Below are positions 62,952 through 64,000 of a stretch of 64,000 nucleotides of DNA, one piece after another. The notes below the pieces were generated by a model. It did not search any database. It was given only the letters and a program-made list of their open reading frames with translations, and was not told where the DNA came from. Within the stretch, counting starts at the first letter, position 1. The number at the start of each line of letters is the position of its first letter. This stretch comes from Laspinema palackyanum D2c. Its GTDB lineage: Bacteria > Cyanobacteriota > Cyanobacteriia > Cyanobacteriales > Laspinemataceae. A program made the position numbers and the translations under genes. The DNA lies in contig NZ_JAMXFD010000003.1 of the NCBI RefSeq assembly GCF_025370875.1, forward strand, positions 120,784 through 184,783, given 5' to 3'.

Positions 62952-63265
62952 GATGCAACACTCAGGGTGTCGAACAAATTCAGGGTGATCGTCTTTTTAT
63001 TATGGGTGGAGCAGCCATGAAAAAGCATCCGCCAAATGGCTTAACCTGATCTAAGCCAAATTACTGACGGAGTGAATGGGAGATGGCAGTGGGGGCGATC
63101 GCCACTTGGGGACCGATATCTTGCAGAGGGCCGGATACTGTTGAGGACTGTCCCGCTCTTTGCTGCTGTCACAATATCTGGAAATAACAACTGCCTCCTC
63201 TAGGGGACTGAAAATATCCGAGGCGGTTCCCCAGATTGAAAAAATATTGCTCCCCCCAAAAAAAA

Positions 63266-63712
63266 TTAGACCCGACTCTTATGTAAGCGGATCTTATGCT
63301 TACGGAGAATGCGGATGAGTTGCGTCCCGCTGAGTTGAATTCCCGTTGCCTGGGCCAAATGTTCGGCTAATCGTTGGCTGGTCCAGGTTTCCACCGGATA
63401 CCCAAATTGGCTGGGGTGTTTTTTGACCACCTCCAAGAGTAATTTGATATAGGCTTCATCGGCTTTGCGATAGTTCCCCTGTTCCCGGCGATCGCGCAGA
63501 CTATCGAGATTCTCTGGATCCCCATGCACACACCAATAGGCAACCGTTCGGTAAGAACAGCCTAAAAACTCGGCTATTTCTTCGTAGGTTTTACCATCAT
63601 TTTGCAATAACAAAATCAGAGCGTGTTCCCGAAACCGGGAGCAATCACTCTGGCGGATGGCATTTTGCAAGCTCTTTTTTTGGGTAGGGGTGAGAAAATT
63701 TTTGGCGGGCAT
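63266..63712 (-). CDS. IS630-type transposase N-terminal (helix-turn-helix) domain, stand-alone
   Basis: 148 residues. A helix-turn-helix region (KTYEEIAEFLGCSYRTVAYW, about 41-60) is followed by the winged-helix-like segment WTSQRLAEHLAQATGIQLSG and LIRILRKHKIRLHKSR, the typical end of the DNA-binding half of IS630 transposases. The catalytic DDE half is missing: the frame stops and nothing similar follows downstream. It could be a truncated insertion or a domesticated DNA-binding protein. No terminal repeats were identified. Confidence 0.7.
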   Translation of the reverse strand: MPAKNFLTPTQKKSLQNAIRQSDCSRFREHALILLLQNDGKTYEEIAEFLGCSYRTVAYWCVHGDPENLDSLRDRREQGNYRKADEAYIKLLLEVVKKHPSQFGYPVETWTSQRLAEHLAQATGIQLSGTQLIRILRKHKIRLHKSRV

Positions 63713-64000
63713 GAGCGGAATAGAGAACCAAGTCGTTTCAATTTTATGCTAATTAGATGTTAATTATCTCCCAGGCGATCGCGATCGCATTCTCCATCAG
63801 AGTTTGGGGAATAAAGCAGACGAGAAGCTATTTTTGCCAGAATCACAGCTTCTCATATTTTGAGTTGGGAATATTCAGATCCCGGCGATCGCCCCGATCC
63901 CCTGGAAAGGGACGACCCCAATGCAGCAAGGAGATCGCGATGGTGGAGTCACCTCCCTCAACCCAATCTCCTCAACCCGTTATTAATTCCAATATCTAAT
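63713..64000. other. Right-end region
   Basis: 288 bp at the window edge. HIP1-rich. Contains the small ORF at 63940-63999 and no other recognised feature; the 80-codon frame 63757-63999 has no family features. Confidence 0.35.
63940..63999 (+). CDS. Possible 19-residue peptide with a good ribosome binding site
   Basis: AAGGAG lies 6 nt before ATG 63940. The frame reads MVESPPSTQSPQPVINSNI and stops at 63997-63999. Proline and serine rich, no family. It could be a leader peptide of a gene beyond the window, or chance. Confidence 0.2.
   Translation: MVESPPSTQSPQPVINSNI

Larger units (their letters stand above)
62212..63045 (+). repeat. Tandem decayed copies of the arsA 3' end (period about 277-285 bp)
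   Basis: The block from the last codons of arsA through the terminator-like stem and about 80 bp beyond recurs twice. The landmark CTAGGGCTTGG is at 62374, 62651 and 62936. Copies 2 and 3 keep fragments related to the arsA tail (for example AAAAGAC...CAG...AGAATC.GAAGAG and GAGTCAACAG). They carry stops and indels and are not coding. The frame at 62474-62668 is part of this decayed copy. Confidence 0.85.
62312..63265. other. Region between arsA and the transposase fragment
   Basis: 954 bp, mostly the tandem decayed arsA-tail repeat and three minus-strand terminators. The last 200 bp (63060-63265) shows nothing recognisable; no DDE catalytic domain follows the transposase N-terminal frame here. 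Confidence 0.5.

Overview
The window reads as chromosomal DNA of a filamentous, non-marine cyanobacterium of the Oscillatoriales type. The octamer GCGATCGC (HIP1) occurs throughout genes and spacers. Cytochrome b6 and subunit IV (petB-petD), the photosystem I subunit PsaM, the D1-processing protease CtpA and a PatD-like protein are all present. Regulatory and signalling proteins are of the multi-domain kinds common in large cyanobacterial genomes: kinase-WD40, CHAT proteases and a REC-GGDEF-EAL protein. The exact species cannot be fixed from sequence reading alone.

Layout. 1-3.5 kb: the end of a proline-rich CHAT (caspase-like) protein, a JAMM isopeptidase-type protein and an E1-rhodanese protein (MoeB type). 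3.5-9.2 kb: mostly single genes (methyltransferase, double-ATPase ABC protein, zinc-ribbon protein, PatD-like) separated by spacers rich in a palindromic repeat. 9.4-18 kb: (p)ppGpp synthase/hydrolase, DusB, REC-GGDEF-EAL, then a hypothetical protein and a CHAT-FHA fusion. 18-29.7 kb: photosynthesis and housekeeping genes (petBD, ctpA, TPR protein, psaM, TerC, ndk, speA, sugar nucleotidyltransferase, scpA). 30-41.9 kb: PEP-CTERM protein, GH57 enzyme, a promoter-led tRNA-like non-coding locus, Ca2+/H+ antiporter, kinase-WD40, mutY and an ABC exporter with an added C-terminal domain. 43.4-48.2 kb: polysaccharide genes (two GT4 glycosyltransferases, a pyruvyltransferase-like protein, galE), preceded by 1.5 kb of gene-free DNA. 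48.4-59 kb: gloB, GFA protein, SH3 protein, glgP, DUF429, a foldback element beside a phd/vapC-type toxin-antitoxin pair, trpS and metF. 59.4-64 kb: arsR-arsD-arsA, decayed tandem copies of the arsA tail, and a lone IS630-type N-terminal transposase domain.

How genes work together. The JAMM protein and E1-rhodanese fit a sulfur-carrier or ubiquitin-like pathway, with a caspase-like CHAT protein beside them. ArsR, ArsD and ArsA form an arsenite-responsive operon, but no arsenite permease is in the window. The ABC exporter, two glycosyltransferases, pyruvyltransferase and GalE look like an exopolysaccharide export and synthesis neighbourhood. GlgP, the GH57 enzyme and the sugar nucleotidyltransferase are scattered carbohydrate-metabolism genes.

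Most unusual observations: (i) an ABC exporter whose C-terminal tail closely resembles a histidine-kinase dimerisation domain with the phospho-acceptor His replaced by Tyr; (ii) a locus at 34.1-34.5 kb with a strong promoter and tRNA-like segments on both strands; (iii) tandem decayed copies of the arsA 3' end, each carrying a minus-strand terminator with a compensatory base change; (iv) a palindromic repeat family in three clusters, with the gene-proximal copies in the same orientation relative to the nearby start codon; (v) a CHAT-FHA fusion; (vi) a likely active diguanylate cyclase joined to a degenerate EAL domain. No CRISPR array, rRNA or intact tRNA gene was seen.
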